The position numbers were made by a program, and so were the translations under genes. The notes under the pieces are model-generated. The model was not told the origin of the DNA. It ran no database searches and saw nothing but the letters and a program-made list of their open reading frames with translations. Positions 1 to 9,040 of a stretch of 64,000 bases of DNA are shown piece by piece; the first letter of the stretch is position 1; every line of letters starts with the position of its first letter. The stretch comes from Methylobacterium sp. 77 (lineage in GTDB: Bacteria > Pseudomonadota > Alphaproteobacteria > Rhizobiales > Beijerinckiaceae): assembly GCF_000372825.1 (NCBI RefSeq), contig NZ_KB910516.1:652011-716010 (forward strand). The letters run 5' to 3'.

Positions 1-1
1 C

Positions 2-634
<633 letters not shown>

Positions 635-640
635 CCGACC

Positions 641-1078
641 ATGGCCGTTCGTCTTGGATCCGACAGCAGCGACGACCTGGCTGAGAATGCCGAGATCAAC
701 ATCACGCCGTTCATCGACGTGATCCTCGTCCTCTTGATCATCTTCATGGTGGCCGCACCGCTCTCCACCGTCGACGTTGCGGTGGAGCTTCCGACCTCCG
801 CCGCCCCCCAGCAGCCGCGGCCGGAGAAGCCGATCTTCGTCAGCGTGAAGTCCGACCTCACCCTGGCGCTCGGCGAGGAAGTCGTGGCCCGTCCGGCCAT
901 GGGTCCGGCGCTGGATGCGCTCGCCAAGGGCAACAAGGATGAGCGCATCTTCCTCCGGGCCGACAAGGGCGTTCCCTACGGCGAACTGATGCAGGTGATG
1001 AACCTCCTCCGGTCCGCCGGATACCTCAAGGTCGGCCTCGTCGGTCTCGAGGACGTTTCCGGCGGCACGAAGCCATGA
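641..1078 (+). CDS. exbD: ExbD, biopolymer transport protein
   Basis: This is the partner of ExbB in the proton-driven complex that powers TonB-dependent outer-membrane receptors. The 145-residue protein has the ExbD/TolR layout: a short cytoplasmic N-terminus, one membrane helix (about residues 22-42) preceded by [18 protein letters not shown] with the proton-carrying Asp, then a periplasmic domain ending in a [19 protein letters not shown] motif. Its stop overlaps the tonB start (ATGA at 1075-1078), indicating translational coupling. Length is normal for the family. Confidence 0.93.
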   Translation: MAVRLGSDSSDDLAENAEINITPFIDVILVLLIIFMVAAPLSTVDVAVELPTSAAPQQPRPEKPIFVSVKSDLTLALGEEVVARPAMGPALDALAKGNKDERIFLRADKGVPYGELMQVMNLLRSAGYLKVGLVGLEDVSGGTKP

Positions 1079-1950
1079 TCCAGCCGCCGCCCGGGTCCTT
1101 TACCCTCCCGCGCGCGCTCCCGCGGGCCATCGACGACGGGGCATCCCGTCCCGTCCGCTTCCTGATCTGGGGCGCCACGGCCTCGGTCACCCTCGGGTTG
1201 CATGTGGGGCTCTACCTGTTGCTCACGCGCATGGGTGAGGCCCCCCCCGTGCCGCCGCCCCAGATGCCCGCGGCGGTGATGATCAACCTCTCGCCGATCG
1301 CCGTCTCGGCGAAATCGGAGGTCGACAACGCGTCGGACACGCCGCCGGCGGCGGAGAGCCAAGCGGTCGAGAAGGTCGAGGAGGAGGAACCGCCGCCTCC
1401 GCCCGCGCCGGAGCTAGTCCCCGACGCGCCTCTCCCACCGCCGAACGTGGTGTCCGAGGCCGTCCTCGCACCGAAGCCGCCCGTCGTCGTCAAGAAGGCG
1501 GAGAAACCTCCTGAGAAACCGGTGAAGAAGCCGGTCGAAAAGAAGGACAAGCCGAAGAAGCCGACGAAGCCCCAGGAGAAGCCGCAGGTGGCTTCGAAGA
1601 GCGGCGGCGGGCCGAAATCGGATCGGCAGACCGCCGATGTCACCGCTGCGTCCTCGGCCGGCTCGGCCGTCAGCGAAGCGTCCCGCGCGAGCTGGCAGAA
1701 CGAGGTTCGCAGCAAGATCGTGCGAGCCAAGCGATTCCCGTCGGATGCGAGGGGCCAATCGGGCGTCGCCGTCGTCAGCGTGACGTTCGGAGCCAATGGC
1801 GGCGCCTCGGGCGCCCGGCTGGTTCGCTCGTCCGGCAATGCCTCCCTCGACGCGGAAGCCGTCGCGGTGATGTACCGCGCCGCGCCCTATCCGATCCCTC
1901 CGGGCGGGAAGACCACCGTGCTGATGGTCCCCCTCAACTTTCGCCAGTGA
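1075..1950 (+). CDS. tonB: TonB, energy transducer
   Basis: TonB spans the periplasm and passes energy from ExbBD to outer-membrane receptors for iron-siderophores and similar ligands. The 291-residue protein has an N-terminal membrane anchor (about residues 25-45), a long spacer rich in Pro, Glu and Lys (about 75-180, with PPPPPAPE and KKP repeats), and a C-terminal TonB domain from about 205 (SVTFGANGGASGARLVRSSG, then ending VPLNFRQ). It overlaps exbD by 4 bases. Which receptors it serves is not shown here. Confidence 0.93.
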   Translation: MIQPPPGSFTLPRALPRAIDDGASRPVRFLIWGATASVTLGLHVGLYLLLTRMGEAPPVPPPQMPAAVMINLSPIAVSAKSEVDNASDTPPAAESQAVEKVEEEEPPPPPAPELVPDAPLPPPNVVSEAVLAPKPPVVVKKAEKPPEKPVKKPVEKKDKPKKPTKPQEKPQVASKSGGGPKSDRQTADVTAASSAGSAVSEASRASWQNEVRSKIVRAKRFPSDARGQSGVAVVSVTFGANGGASGARLVRSSGNASLDAEAVAVMYRAAPYPIPPGGKTTVLMVPLNFRQ

Positions 1951-1996
1951 GCGCACGACCGACGTGAACCTCCGCCTCTGCGGATCCAATGTGAGA

Positions 1997-2013
1997 CGCC
2001 CCGTTTCGGGGCG
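1997..2013 (+). terminator. Possible hairpin after tonB
   Basis: A perfect 7-bp GC stem (cgccccg / cggggcg) with a ttt loop lies between tonB and the M16 genes. No T-run follows, so it could be an attenuator or mRNA-stabilising hairpin rather than a true intrinsic terminator. Confidence 0.3.
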
Positions 2014-2052
2014 ACCCGTCCCCAGCCAACGCACGTGAGACGTGAGTTTTCG

Positions 2053-3378
2053 ATGACACATCTACCGACGCTTCAGCCGCGTGACATCCGTCCCGACCCG
2101 CTCCGGGGGGACGCGGTTCCTCTCGCGGTCTCGACCCATCGCCTCGACAACGGGATGGACGTCATCGTGATACCCGACCGGCGCAGCCCGATCGTGACCC
2201 ACATGGTCTGGTATCGGAACGGCGCCGCCGAAGATCCCGTGGGCCAGTCGGGCATCGCGCACTTTCTCGAACACCTGATGTTCAAGGGGACGGAACGCCA
2301 CCCTGCCCGGCACTTCAGCGATCGTCTCGCCGCCATCGGCGGCCAGGAGAACGCCTTCACGTCCTATGATTTCACGGCCTTCTTCCAGCGGGTCCCGGCG
2401 CCCTATCTGGCCATGTGCATGGAATACGAAGCCGACCGCATGACGAACCTCGTCCTCGAAGACGCGGTCGTTGCTTCGGAGCGGGATGTCGTCCTGGCCG
2501 AGCGCGGGATGATGTGCGAGGCCAACCCTGCGGGGCTCCTCGACGAGGCCGTGCAGGCGGCAGCCTTCCCGGCCCATCCCTGTGGGCGCCCGGTGATCGG
2601 CTGGAGGCACGAGATCGAGGGTCTCGGCCGCTCCGAGGCCCTGGCCTATTACCGGCGCTATTACACCCCCTCGAACGCGATCCTGATCGTGGCCGGCGAC
2701 GCCGACCCGGAGGCGGTGTTCGACATGGCGGCCCGCATCTATGGTGCGATCGACGCGACCGTGACCGCTCCGGTGCGCAAGCGCGTGCAGGATCCGCCGG
2801 CTCGGACGCATCGGGCGATCACGCTGCGGGACGATCAGGTCCGTCAGCCGATCCTGCAGCGGCTCCATGCGGTGCCCTCCGCCCATACCGGAGCGCCCGG
2901 CGAGTCCGAAGCCCTGCAGGTCCTGGCCTTCCTCCTCGGCGGCGACGAGACCTCCCTGCTCCACGAACGCCTCGTGCGCGGCCTCGGCTGCGCGACCGGC
3001 GTCCACGTGAGCTATTGGGGCACGGCCTACGATCAGGCGAGCTTCCACATTTCCGGGACGCCCGCCGCCGGGATCTCTCCAGAAGTGCTCGACCATTCCA
3101 TCGACGAGGTGCTGCTCGGCTTACGGTCCGGCGGTTTCGGTGCGGAGGATATCGAACGGGCCAAGACCCAGATCGTGGCGCGCGCTCTCTATGCCCGCGA
3201 TAGCCAGGCCCAACTTGCCCAATGGTACGGCATGTCGCTGTGCTGCGGCCTCTCGATCGCCGATCTCGACGCCTGGCAGCGCACCGTCGAGGCGGTCACG
3301 CCCGAAGCCCTGGGCAACGCCCTCCGGATGCTCGACCGCCAGACCGGCGTGTCGGGCTACCTCTTGGAAGCGGCCTGA
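2053..3378 (+). CDS. M16-family zinc peptidase (catalytic member)
   Basis: An insulinase/processing-peptidase family metalloprotease of 441 residues. Near residue 70 it carries the inverted zinc motif HFLEH, with the downstream Glu of the family in the ASERDVVLAER segment about 75 residues later, so it should be active. An M16 core and M16_C domain follow. I take ATG 2053 because gtgag lies 6 bases upstream; a GTG at 2035 would add six residues. No clear signal peptide is visible. It lies directly before a second M16 protein without the zinc motif, giving the common active/inactive pair. Substrate unknown; PqqF-like naming is not justified from this sequence. Confidence 0.88.
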   Translation: MTHLPTLQPRDIRPDPLRGDAVPLAVSTHRLDNGMDVIVIPDRRSPIVTHMVWYRNGAAEDPVGQSGIAHFLEHLMFKGTERHPARHFSDRLAAIGGQENAFTSYDFTAFFQRVPAPYLAMCMEYEADRMTNLVLEDAVVASERDVVLAERGMMCEANPAGLLDEAVQAAAFPAHPCGRPVIGWRHEIEGLGRSEALAYYRRYYTPSNAILIVAGDADPEAVFDMAARIYGAIDATVTAPVRKRVQDPPARTHRAITLRDDQVRQPILQRLHAVPSAHTGAPGESEALQVLAFLLGGDETSLLHERLVRGLGCATGVHVSYWGTAYDQASFHISGTPAAGISPEVLDHSIDEVLLGLRSGGFGAEDIERAKTQIVARALYARDSQAQLAQWYGMSLCCGLSIADLDAWQRTVEAVTPEALGNALRMLDRQTGVSGYLLEAA

Positions 3379-3383
3379 GCCGC

Positions 3384-4682
3384 ATGAGACCCCTCACCAT
3401 GACACTTTCCAACGACTCGTGCGCCGCGATCAAATCCTATGCCGAACGCGTCCAGCGCGTGACGAGTCCGGGCGGTGTGACGGCCTGGCTGTTCGAGGAT
3501 CACACCCTTCCGATCCTGTCGATGGCCTTCGGCTTCCGCGGCGGCGCGGCCAGCGATCCCATCGGCAAGGCCGGCACGGCGCGGATGCTCGCGGATCTGC
3601 TCACCGAGGGCGCAGGTTCCCTCGACGGCAGTGCCTTCCAGCGTGCCATGGGCGACCGGGCGATCCAGCTCTCGTTCTCGGCTAGTTCCGAAAGTCTGAG
3701 AGGAACTCTTCGGTCCCTCTCCCGGAATGCCGACAGGGCCTTCGAACTGGTCGGCCTCGCCCTGCGCGACCCGCTCCTGGCATCGGACGACCATGAGCGC
3801 ATCCGTGACGCGGCTTGCGCCGAGGTTCGAAAATCCCTCACGCAAACCGATCAAGTGGCGATGGACGCGCTCTTCGCGCACGGCTTTCCCGATCATCCGT
3901 ACGGACGCCCGAAGGGCGGCGATCTGGCATCCCTCGCGGCGATCAGCCGGAGCGACATCGTCGACCTTCATGCAGGCATGGTCACGCGCGACAATCTGGA
4001 GATCGCCGTGGTCGGAGCGATCGGCCCGGATGCTCTGGTCGCGCTCCTCGACCGCGCCTTCTCGGAGCTTCCGGTCGGGACCTCGCCGGCCGTGGCTCCT
4101 TGTTCCCTCGCGCATCTCGGCGCGCGGTTCGTGACGCCATTGGCGTCGCCGCAGACGACGATCTACTTCGGTCGCCCCGCGCTGGCACGCCACGATCATG
4201 ACGCCATGGCGTCCGTCGTCGTCAATCATTGCCTCGGCGGCGGCACCTTCAGCTCCCGCCTGTTTCGAGAGGTCCGGGAGGCGCGCGGGCTCTGCTACTC
4301 GGTCTGGTCGATGGTGCGCTTCAGCGATGAGGGCTCAACCATTATCGGTGCCACGTCGACTCCGAACGAGCGGGCGGGCGAAGCCCTCGGCGTGATTCAG
4401 GGCGAAGTCGCGCGCCTCATCCAGGAGGGGATCGGCACGGACGAGCTCGAAGCGGCCAAGAGCTATCTCACCGGTTCCTATGGTCTCCGGTTCGACACAT
4501 CCCGCTCGATCGCCAACCTGCTGCTCGAGCTGAAATTCGACGGACGCGATCCGAGCTGGCTCGACGAGCGCAATCGGCGGATCGCCGCCGTGACCGAAGC
4601 GGACGCGGCCCGCACCATCGAGCGCCTGTTCGGTGACGGGGCTCTGCTCGTGACGGCCGCCGGCGAGCCGGCAGGCCTGTGA
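3384..4682 (+). CDS. M16-family peptidase-like protein, non-catalytic partner
   Basis: This 432-residue protein has the fold and length of M16 peptidases, but the HxxEH zinc motif is absent; the equivalent segment reads GTARMLADLLTEG. It keeps the C-terminal M16 features, including FSSRLFREVREARGLCYSVWS, the R/Y-type substrate-contact region of the non-catalytic subunit. It begins 5 bases after the preceding active M16 gene, so the two probably form a heterodimer like mitochondrial processing peptidase. A second ATG at 3399 would shorten it by five residues. Confidence 0.87.
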   Translation: MRPLTMTLSNDSCAAIKSYAERVQRVTSPGGVTAWLFEDHTLPILSMAFGFRGGAASDPIGKAGTARMLADLLTEGAGSLDGSAFQRAMGDRAIQLSFSASSESLRGTLRSLSRNADRAFELVGLALRDPLLASDDHERIRDAACAEVRKSLTQTDQVAMDALFAHGFPDHPYGRPKGGDLASLAAISRSDIVDLHAGMVTRDNLEIAVVGAIGPDALVALLDRAFSELPVGTSPAVAPCSLAHLGARFVTPLASPQTTIYFGRPALARHDHDAMASVVVNHCLGGGTFSSRLFREVREARGLCYSVWSMVRFSDEGSTIIGATSTPNERAGEALGVIQGEVARLIQEGIGTDELEAAKSYLTGSYGLRFDTSRSIANLLLELKFDGRDPSWLDERNRRIAAVTEADAARTIERLFGDGALLVTAAGEPAGL

Positions 4683-4762
4683 TCCTGAAAGGCCGTCCGA
4701 TCCGGGCGGCAGCAAAAGCGGACAACCATCCGGGCCATGCCACGGATCAGAAGGGGACGACC

Positions 4763-5185
4763 ATGAAGACGATCATTGCGGCGAGCTTGAGCATGATGGT
4801 GGCGCTGACGGGCGTGGCCCTGGGGCAGTCCCGGACGACGGATCAAAGGCCGCCACAGAGAATGGAACAAGACGGGTCCAACGATCTGCAGAGGGACCGT
4901 CAGCGCGTATTGCGGCAACAGAGCGATCTCATGGCGGGTCCTGCCGATCAGGCGGCCGTGGCGGCGGTGGGTAAGTCGCGCCGGTCCTTCGGACCCGACC
5001 TTATGGCCCTGGTCTTTGCCCCGGTCGGCATCATCGTCAAGCCGATCACCGAGGGCCTGCACGTCGTCGACGCTGCGATCGCGCCGATCAATGTCGCCCT
5101 GCGGCCGCTCACCGGCCCGCTCTCGCTTCCCGGCGAGGCCGCGGTGGTTCCCGTCGCCGTTCCGGTGTCCGGTCCCCGCAAGTAA
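4763..5185 (+). CDS. Small secreted protein of unknown function
   Basis: A 140-residue protein with a clear signal peptide (MKTIIAASLSMMVALTGVALG, probable cleavage after about residue 21). A polar Gln/Arg/Asp-rich stretch follows, then a mildly hydrophobic C-terminal half with a valine/proline-rich end. The start is set by aagggg at 4751-4756. No family recognised. It follows the M16 pair at 80 bases on the same strand, but nothing ties its function to them. Confidence 0.65.
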   Translation: MKTIIAASLSMMVALTGVALGQSRTTDQRPPQRMEQDGSNDLQRDRQRVLRQQSDLMAGPADQAAVAAVGKSRRSFGPDLMALVFAPVGIIVKPITEGLHVVDAAIAPINVALRPLTGPLSLPGEAAVVPVAVPVSGPRK

Positions 5186-5308
5186 CGTGGTTCGATCGCT
5201 CTCGGCCATGCCGAGGGCATCGCGGGTCGTCGTTCCGTCGCCGATGGGCCGTGTGCCCCATCGGCGACGCTGTCTTTGTTGGCAGCATCGCTGTGGGCAG
5301 CTTCCGCC

Positions 5309-5445
5309 TCAGGTCTGGCGCATCTGCATGCACAGGCTCTCGTCGAAGGCGGAACCGGGCACGTAGCGGCTCAGCAGCGCCAGGCGGCCGACTCGCTTGA
5401 CCGCGATTAGCTGAACTTCGGCCCCAATCCGCCTTTGTAGCCCTC
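5309..5445 (-). pseudogene. C-terminal fragment of an unidentified protein next to an IS scar
   Basis: Read on the minus strand, this stretch gives an open segment of about 45 codons ending in TGA at 5309-5311 (includes QLIAVKRVGRLALLSRYVPG and ends CMQMRQT). It has no start codon of its own and abuts the end of the IS remnant at 5446. I read it as the 3' end of a gene whose 5' part was lost when the IS inserted or a deletion followed. Family not recognised; a chance open frame in GC-rich DNA cannot be excluded. Confidence 0.35.
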
Positions 5446-5610
5446 TGAACCGCGCCGGATTTTCCGGAGCCGATTTGGTTTGGATTATGCGGCCAAGGCT
5501 TGCGACTCGGTTTGGGCTTCGTATCGCGCTTCGGCTTCAGCGGGAGGGATATTCCCGATGGGATCGAGCAAGCGGCGGGTGTTGAACCAGTCGATCCATT
5601 CGAGGGTGGC
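5446..5610 (-). mobile_element. IS3-family insertion sequence remnant (right end and transposase C-terminus)
   Basis: On the minus strand, 5485-5610 encodes the last 41 residues of an IS3-family OrfB transposase (LEWIDWFNTRRLLDPIGNIP followed by PAEAEARYEAQ) ending with TAA. Beyond the stop lies a terminus starting TGAACCGCGCCGGATTTTCC at 5446, typical of IS3-group inverted repeats. Similarity ends abruptly at 5610, upstream of the conserved ATLEW, so most of the element is missing. No matching left end is seen within the gap. Confidence 0.8.
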
Positions 5611-5825
5611 AAATCAACACCCTCTAATGAGCGCATAGGAGGTCGTCGTAAAACCGAGGAAGGAGAAAATCGCTACACCGGACTATCCTGTATCGATAAG
5701 TCGACGCGGATTTCCACCGTCGCAGCGGAACGCTTGACCCTACAATGGAGTTATTCTAATTAGGAACTGCGTGGACGGCGCGGTGGATATCACCTCGCGA
5801 CCGACCGAAGAATTTGGAGAGACAC
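5611..5825. other. Non-coding stretch after the IS scar
   Basis: No convincing gene. This 215-bp stretch is noticeably more AT-rich than its surroundings and carries a promoter-like TTGACC at 5734 ahead of the small cysteine protein gene. Together with the IS scar and gene fragment it accounts for the gene-poor interval 5186-5825; 5186-5308 shows nothing recognisable. Confidence 0.4.
5734..5762 (+). promoter_or_regulatory. Candidate promoter upstream of the four-cysteine protein
   Basis: TTGACC at 5734-5739 is a good -35. The AT-rich ttattctaatta at 5751-5762 offers only imperfect -10 choices. It points at the gene starting at 5826. Confidence 0.3.
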
Positions 5826-6035
5826 ATGGCACACAGCACCAGCGCGGCCTGCGAAAGCTGCCGGTTCTTCGACGACCATCAGCTCAATGGCGGTCAGTCA
5901 TCGGGCGACGAGGGGCTTTGCCGCTTCAACCCGCCGGTGAGCCAGCCCGAGCCGAAGTCGCCGGGCCTGTGGCCGGTGGTTGCGTCCAAGGATTGGTGTG
6001 GCCATTTCACTTCCGAGATGACCGCCGCCGAGTAA
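5826..6035 (+). CDS. Small four-cysteine protein, unknown function
   Basis: A 69-residue soluble protein with a CxxC pair near the N-terminus (ACESCRFF) and two further cysteines (GLCRFNPP and DWCGHF), a spacing that suits metal or Fe-S binding. ATG 5826 is preceded by ggaga at a good distance. The layout vaguely recalls small high-potential-iron-like domains, but I cannot assign it. It stands alone and ends just before a strong terminator. Confidence 0.7.
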   Translation: MAHSTSAACESCRFFDDHQLNGGQSSGDEGLCRFNPPVSQPEPKSPGLWPVVASKDWCGHFTSEMTAAE

Positions 6036-6064
6036 GGCCGCGCTCCTCGCGAGTGTCGAGATCG

Positions 6065-6093
6065 GGGTCGGCGCGCGAGCGCCGGCCCTTTTT
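6065..6093 (+). terminator. Rho-independent terminator
   Basis: A 10-bp stem (gggtcggcgc / gcgccggccc, one G-T pair) with gcga loop is followed by five T. It terminates the four-cysteine protein gene. Confidence 0.85.
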
Positions 6094-6329
6094 CATGGGT
6101 ATTCGCGGGCGCGACCGTCTCTGTTTCTCACGAAGAATTCCCTCGCCGCCCTCGCGAAATCCGTTAGCACGCCGCGAGCCGGTCATGATCCGGTCACCTT
6201 CGCGTCCGAAGGCGGGGCCTTCATGAGACGGGCGGCTCCTGCCACCGCATCCTGAGCCACGCGGTCCGGACGGGCACACGGCACGGGCACGGGCGGTCGG
6301 GTTTCGGGGCGGTTTAAGGATTTTTCTGG

Positions 6330-6983
6330 ATGACGAATCGACCCATTTCGGCGATGGCCGGTCGGCTCCTGGCGCCGCTCGCCGGGATCGTGCTGAGTGC
6401 TGTGTCCGGACTCGCCATGGCGGCTCCCAACGACCCGACCGGCACCTTCCTCACCGAGGACGGGCGGGCCCGCGTCCGCGTCGAGAAGTGCGGCGCGCAG
6501 AACAACCATGTCTGCGGTTACGTCGTCTGGCTGAAGGTCCCGCTGAACGACAAGGGCCAGCCGCGTATCGACTTCAAGAATCCCGACCCGAAGAAGCAGG
6601 CCCGCGCCTCGCTCGGCCACCAGCTCATCATGGGCATCAAGCCGAACGCCGACAATCATTACGAAGGCAAGATCTACAACGCCGAGGACGGCTCGTTCTA
6701 CGACGTGACGATCTGGAGCGAGCAGCCCGGCCAGCTCACCGTACGCGGCTGCATGCTGCGTTTCATGTGCATGTCCCAGGGCTGGACCAAGGTCACCGAT
6801 ACGGTGCCTGGACAGCTGACCGGCCCGACCAACGGGCCGGGCGGCCCCCGCTCCGACCCCGAGTGGGCGCCCAAGGCACAGCCCGCCTCGGCCGCGGGCG
6901 CGACCGGCACCGCGCCGGCCGGCGCTCCGAAACCGGCCGCCGCCGCGCCGAAGCCGGCGCCGGCAGCCAAGCCCGCCGAGTAA
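6330..6983 (+). CDS. DUF2147-family secreted protein
   Basis: A 217-residue exported protein. The N-terminal signal peptide (about residues 1-31, ending GLAMAA) is followed by the DUF2147 domain, with PTGTFLTEDGRARVRVEKCG, a VCGYVVWLK strand and GKIYNAEDGSFYDVTI, up to about 155. The C-terminal ~55 residues are an Ala/Pro/Lys-rich tail, probably disordered or wall-interacting. DUF2147 proteins have a lipocalin-like fold and no agreed function. The gene is monocistronic and convergent with the beta-lactamase-like gene; a long perfect palindrome separates them. Confidence 0.85.
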   Translation: MTNRPISAMAGRLLAPLAGIVLSAVSGLAMAAPNDPTGTFLTEDGRARVRVEKCGAQNNHVCGYVVWLKVPLNDKGQPRIDFKNPDPKKQARASLGHQLIMGIKPNADNHYEGKIYNAEDGSFYDVTIWSEQPGQLTVRGCMLRFMCMSQGWTKVTDTVPGQLTGPTNGPGGPRSDPEWAPKAQPASAAGATGTAPAGAPKPAAAAPKPAPAAKPAE

Positions 6984-6999
6984 TTCTCCGGCAGACAGC

Positions 7000-7040
7000 C
7001 GACGTATCGTCCCGGATCCGGAATCCGGGACGATACGTCG
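7000..7040. repeat. Long perfect palindrome, copy 1 (bidirectional terminator-like)
   Basis: An 18-bp perfect stem, cgacgtatcgtcccggat / atccgggacgatacgtcg, with a 5-base loop (ccgga). It sits between two convergent genes (stops at 6983 and 7054), where a two-way terminator would be expected, though no T-run flanks it. The inner core atcgtcccggatccg...atccgggacgat recurs at 18068-18107. Confidence 0.8.
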
Positions 7041-7053
7041 GGCGCGCAGGCCC

Positions 7054-8280
7054 TCAATCAACCAGGGCGGCGTAAGTCAGAACCCGCAACTCTCGTCTGA
7101 TCGGCAGGGCCGAGGACGGGATGAGCTGGGCGAGCATCACCACCGCGAGATCTTCCGCCGGATCGATCCAGAACGACGTGCTGGCGAGGCCGCCCCATGC
7201 GACCTCGCCGGGAGTGCCGATGATCTGTGCCCGAGCCGGGTCGATCATGACTGAGAATCCCAGCCCGAAACCGATCCCGGTATAGGTCGATTCCGAAAAG
7301 CGCGGCTGGCCCATCGAGGCGAGGTCGCCGCCGAGATGGTTCATCAGCATGAGGTCGATGGTCTTGCGGCCGAGGAGCCGCACATCGTCGAGGGCACCGC
7401 CTCCCAGGATGAACCGGCAGAAGCGCATGTAGTCGGAGGCTGTCGAGACCAGGCCACCGCCGCCGGAGGGGATCGCCGGCTTCGAGGTGAAGCGGCTTCC
7501 CACCGCGTCGTCGTAGAGCTTGAGGCTGCGGTCGCGGAACAGGCTGTAGTTGGATGCCAGCCGCGAAACCTTGTCGGCGGGCACGAAGAAGTCCGTGTCG
7601 ACCATGCCGAGGGGATCGATCACTCTGGCCTTCAGGAAATCGCCAAAATCCTGGCCCGCGATCACCGCCACGAGATGGCCGAGCAGGTCGGTGGCGACGC
7701 TGTAGTTCCATTCCGCACCGGGCTGGGCGAGGAGAGGCTGCTTGGCCAGCCGCGCCACCACTTCGGAGAGACCGGCATCCTGGGCCTCCCCGAAATCGAC
7801 GCCGTTCTGCCGGTAGAGCGCATCGACGAGCGTCGATTCCATGAAGCCGTAGGTCAGGCCGGACGTATGGGTGAGGAGATCGCGGATGGTGATCGGACGC
7901 TGGGCCGGCTCGGTCTCGGCCTTCACCCGGTTGCCACCGGTGAAGACCCGCATGTCGGCGAATTCCGGAAGGAAGCGGGTGATCGGGTCGTCGAGCTGGA
8001 AGCGGCCTTCCTCGTAGAGCATCATCACCGCCACCGAGGTCAGCGGCTTCGTCATCGAGTAGATGCGCGTGATCGTATCTGCCGCGAACGGCGTCTTGCG
8101 AGCCATGTCTGCAAGGCCGTGGGCGCGGAAGAACGCCGTCTCACCGCGCCGCGACAGCATCACCGAGAGGCCGGCGAGCTTCCCCTCGTCGACGAGCCTC
8201 CGCATCCAGCCATCGACCCGCTCCAGCCTATCGGAACAGAGACCGAGCGTCTTGGGGTCGGTCACCGGGATGTCCTGCAT
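7054..8280 (-). CDS. Serine hydrolase of the beta-lactamase/class C PBP fold
   Basis: A 408-residue protein of the beta-lactamase-related serine hydrolase family (Pfam Beta-lactamase; EstB/PBP4*-like). The nucleophile motif SMTK sits near residue 75 and the second motif Y-S in WNYSVATDLLG near 200. The glycine-rich C-terminal region includes GIGFGLGFSVM and SFWIDPAEDLAVVML. No signal peptide, so it is likely a cytoplasmic esterase or peptidase rather than a resistance enzyme. ATG at 8278-8280 gives the family-typical length. Confidence 0.87.
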   Translation of the reverse strand: MQDIPVTDPKTLGLCSDRLERVDGWMRRLVDEGKLAGLSVMLSRRGETAFFRAHGLADMARKTPFAADTITRIYSMTKPLTSVAVMMLYEEGRFQLDDPITRFLPEFADMRVFTGGNRVKAETEPAQRPITIRDLLTHTSGLTYGFMESTLVDALYRQNGVDFGEAQDAGLSEVVARLAKQPLLAQPGAEWNYSVATDLLGHLVAVIAGQDFGDFLKARVIDPLGMVDTDFFVPADKVSRLASNYSLFRDRSLKLYDDAVGSRFTSKPAIPSGGGGLVSTASDYMRFCRFILGGGALDDVRLLGRKTIDLMLMNHLGGDLASMGQPRFSESTYTGIGFGLGFSVMIDPARAQIIGTPGEVAWGGLASTSFWIDPAEDLAVVMLAQLIPSSALPIRRELRVLTYAALVD

Positions 8281-8375
8281 GCGAGCCGCTCCGTCCTCGC
8301 CGCGCCGCGCGGCGGTGTCCGCGAATGGGACCCTCCGGCTTTAGCCTCGCGCGCGGCCGTCGCCAATCGGCCGAT

Positions 8376-8870
8376 TCACCATCCCATCGTCCCGGGGCCG
8401 CCCTTGAACGGGCCGACGACATCGGGCGTGATCCAGCCGCCATAGAAGCCGCCGGGCTGGGGTTCCACCCTCACGTCGCCGACGAAACAGGACTCCATCG
8501 CACCCGCGTAGAAGGCGAGGAAGCCCGCGATGGCCTCGAAGTCCCGTGTCGGCTTCGGGTAGGCCCAGGCCGCACCCTCCGCGCGACGACCCCCGGCCAG
8601 GACGTCGTGAAGGACGGCGCGCCCCTTCCACTCGCATATGCCCGCCATCCTCGCCGGCCCGAGAACACCTTCGGCCAGGTCGCCGGGCGGGATGTAATAG
8701 GTCGGCGGATGGCTCGTCTCGAGGACGCGATAGCCCGACACCGTGTCGGCGACGGTCGTCCCCGAAAACATCACGCGCAGGCGTGAAGCGACGCGCTCCA
8801 ACCGCGGCGGGCGGGGATAGTCCCACACGCTCTCCTGGCCGGGGCCGCAGGGCAAAGGTCTCGGATGCAT
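8376..8870 (-). CDS. DUF427 domain protein
   Basis: A 164-residue protein with a DUF427 domain: RVMFSGTTVADT, then SHPPTYYIPPGDL, CEWKGRAVLHDV and AWAYPKPTRDF, ending in VGPFKGGPGTMGW. Members are small soluble beta-rich proteins of unknown role. It lies 95 bases upstream of the serine hydrolase on the same strand and may share its transcript. Confidence 0.85.
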   Translation of the reverse strand: MHPRPLPCGPGQESVWDYPRPPRLERVASRLRVMFSGTTVADTVSGYRVLETSHPPTYYIPPGDLAEGVLGPARMAGICEWKGRAVLHDVLAGGRRAEGAAWAYPKPTRDFEAIAGFLAFYAGAMESCFVGDVRVEPQPGGFYGGWITPDVVGPFKGGPGTMGW

Positions 8871-9040
8871 CGGTGCCGTCCATCTCGGAGGGGAGTGCGA
8901 CGCTTTTAGGTAGGGCGGCGTTTGCGCGTGGCGCGGGCCATGCTAGCCCCGCTCGCGATGACGCTTACGGAATCTGCCTGCTCCGGCCTATCGGCCGCTC
9001 CGGTCGGCCGGCACGAGCGAGACATTCTGGGAATTTGCCT

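Noticed and set aside
7054..8280. Acquired beta-lactamase resistance gene
   Set aside because: Only the general serine hydrolase fold is supported; there is no signal peptide and no mobile context.
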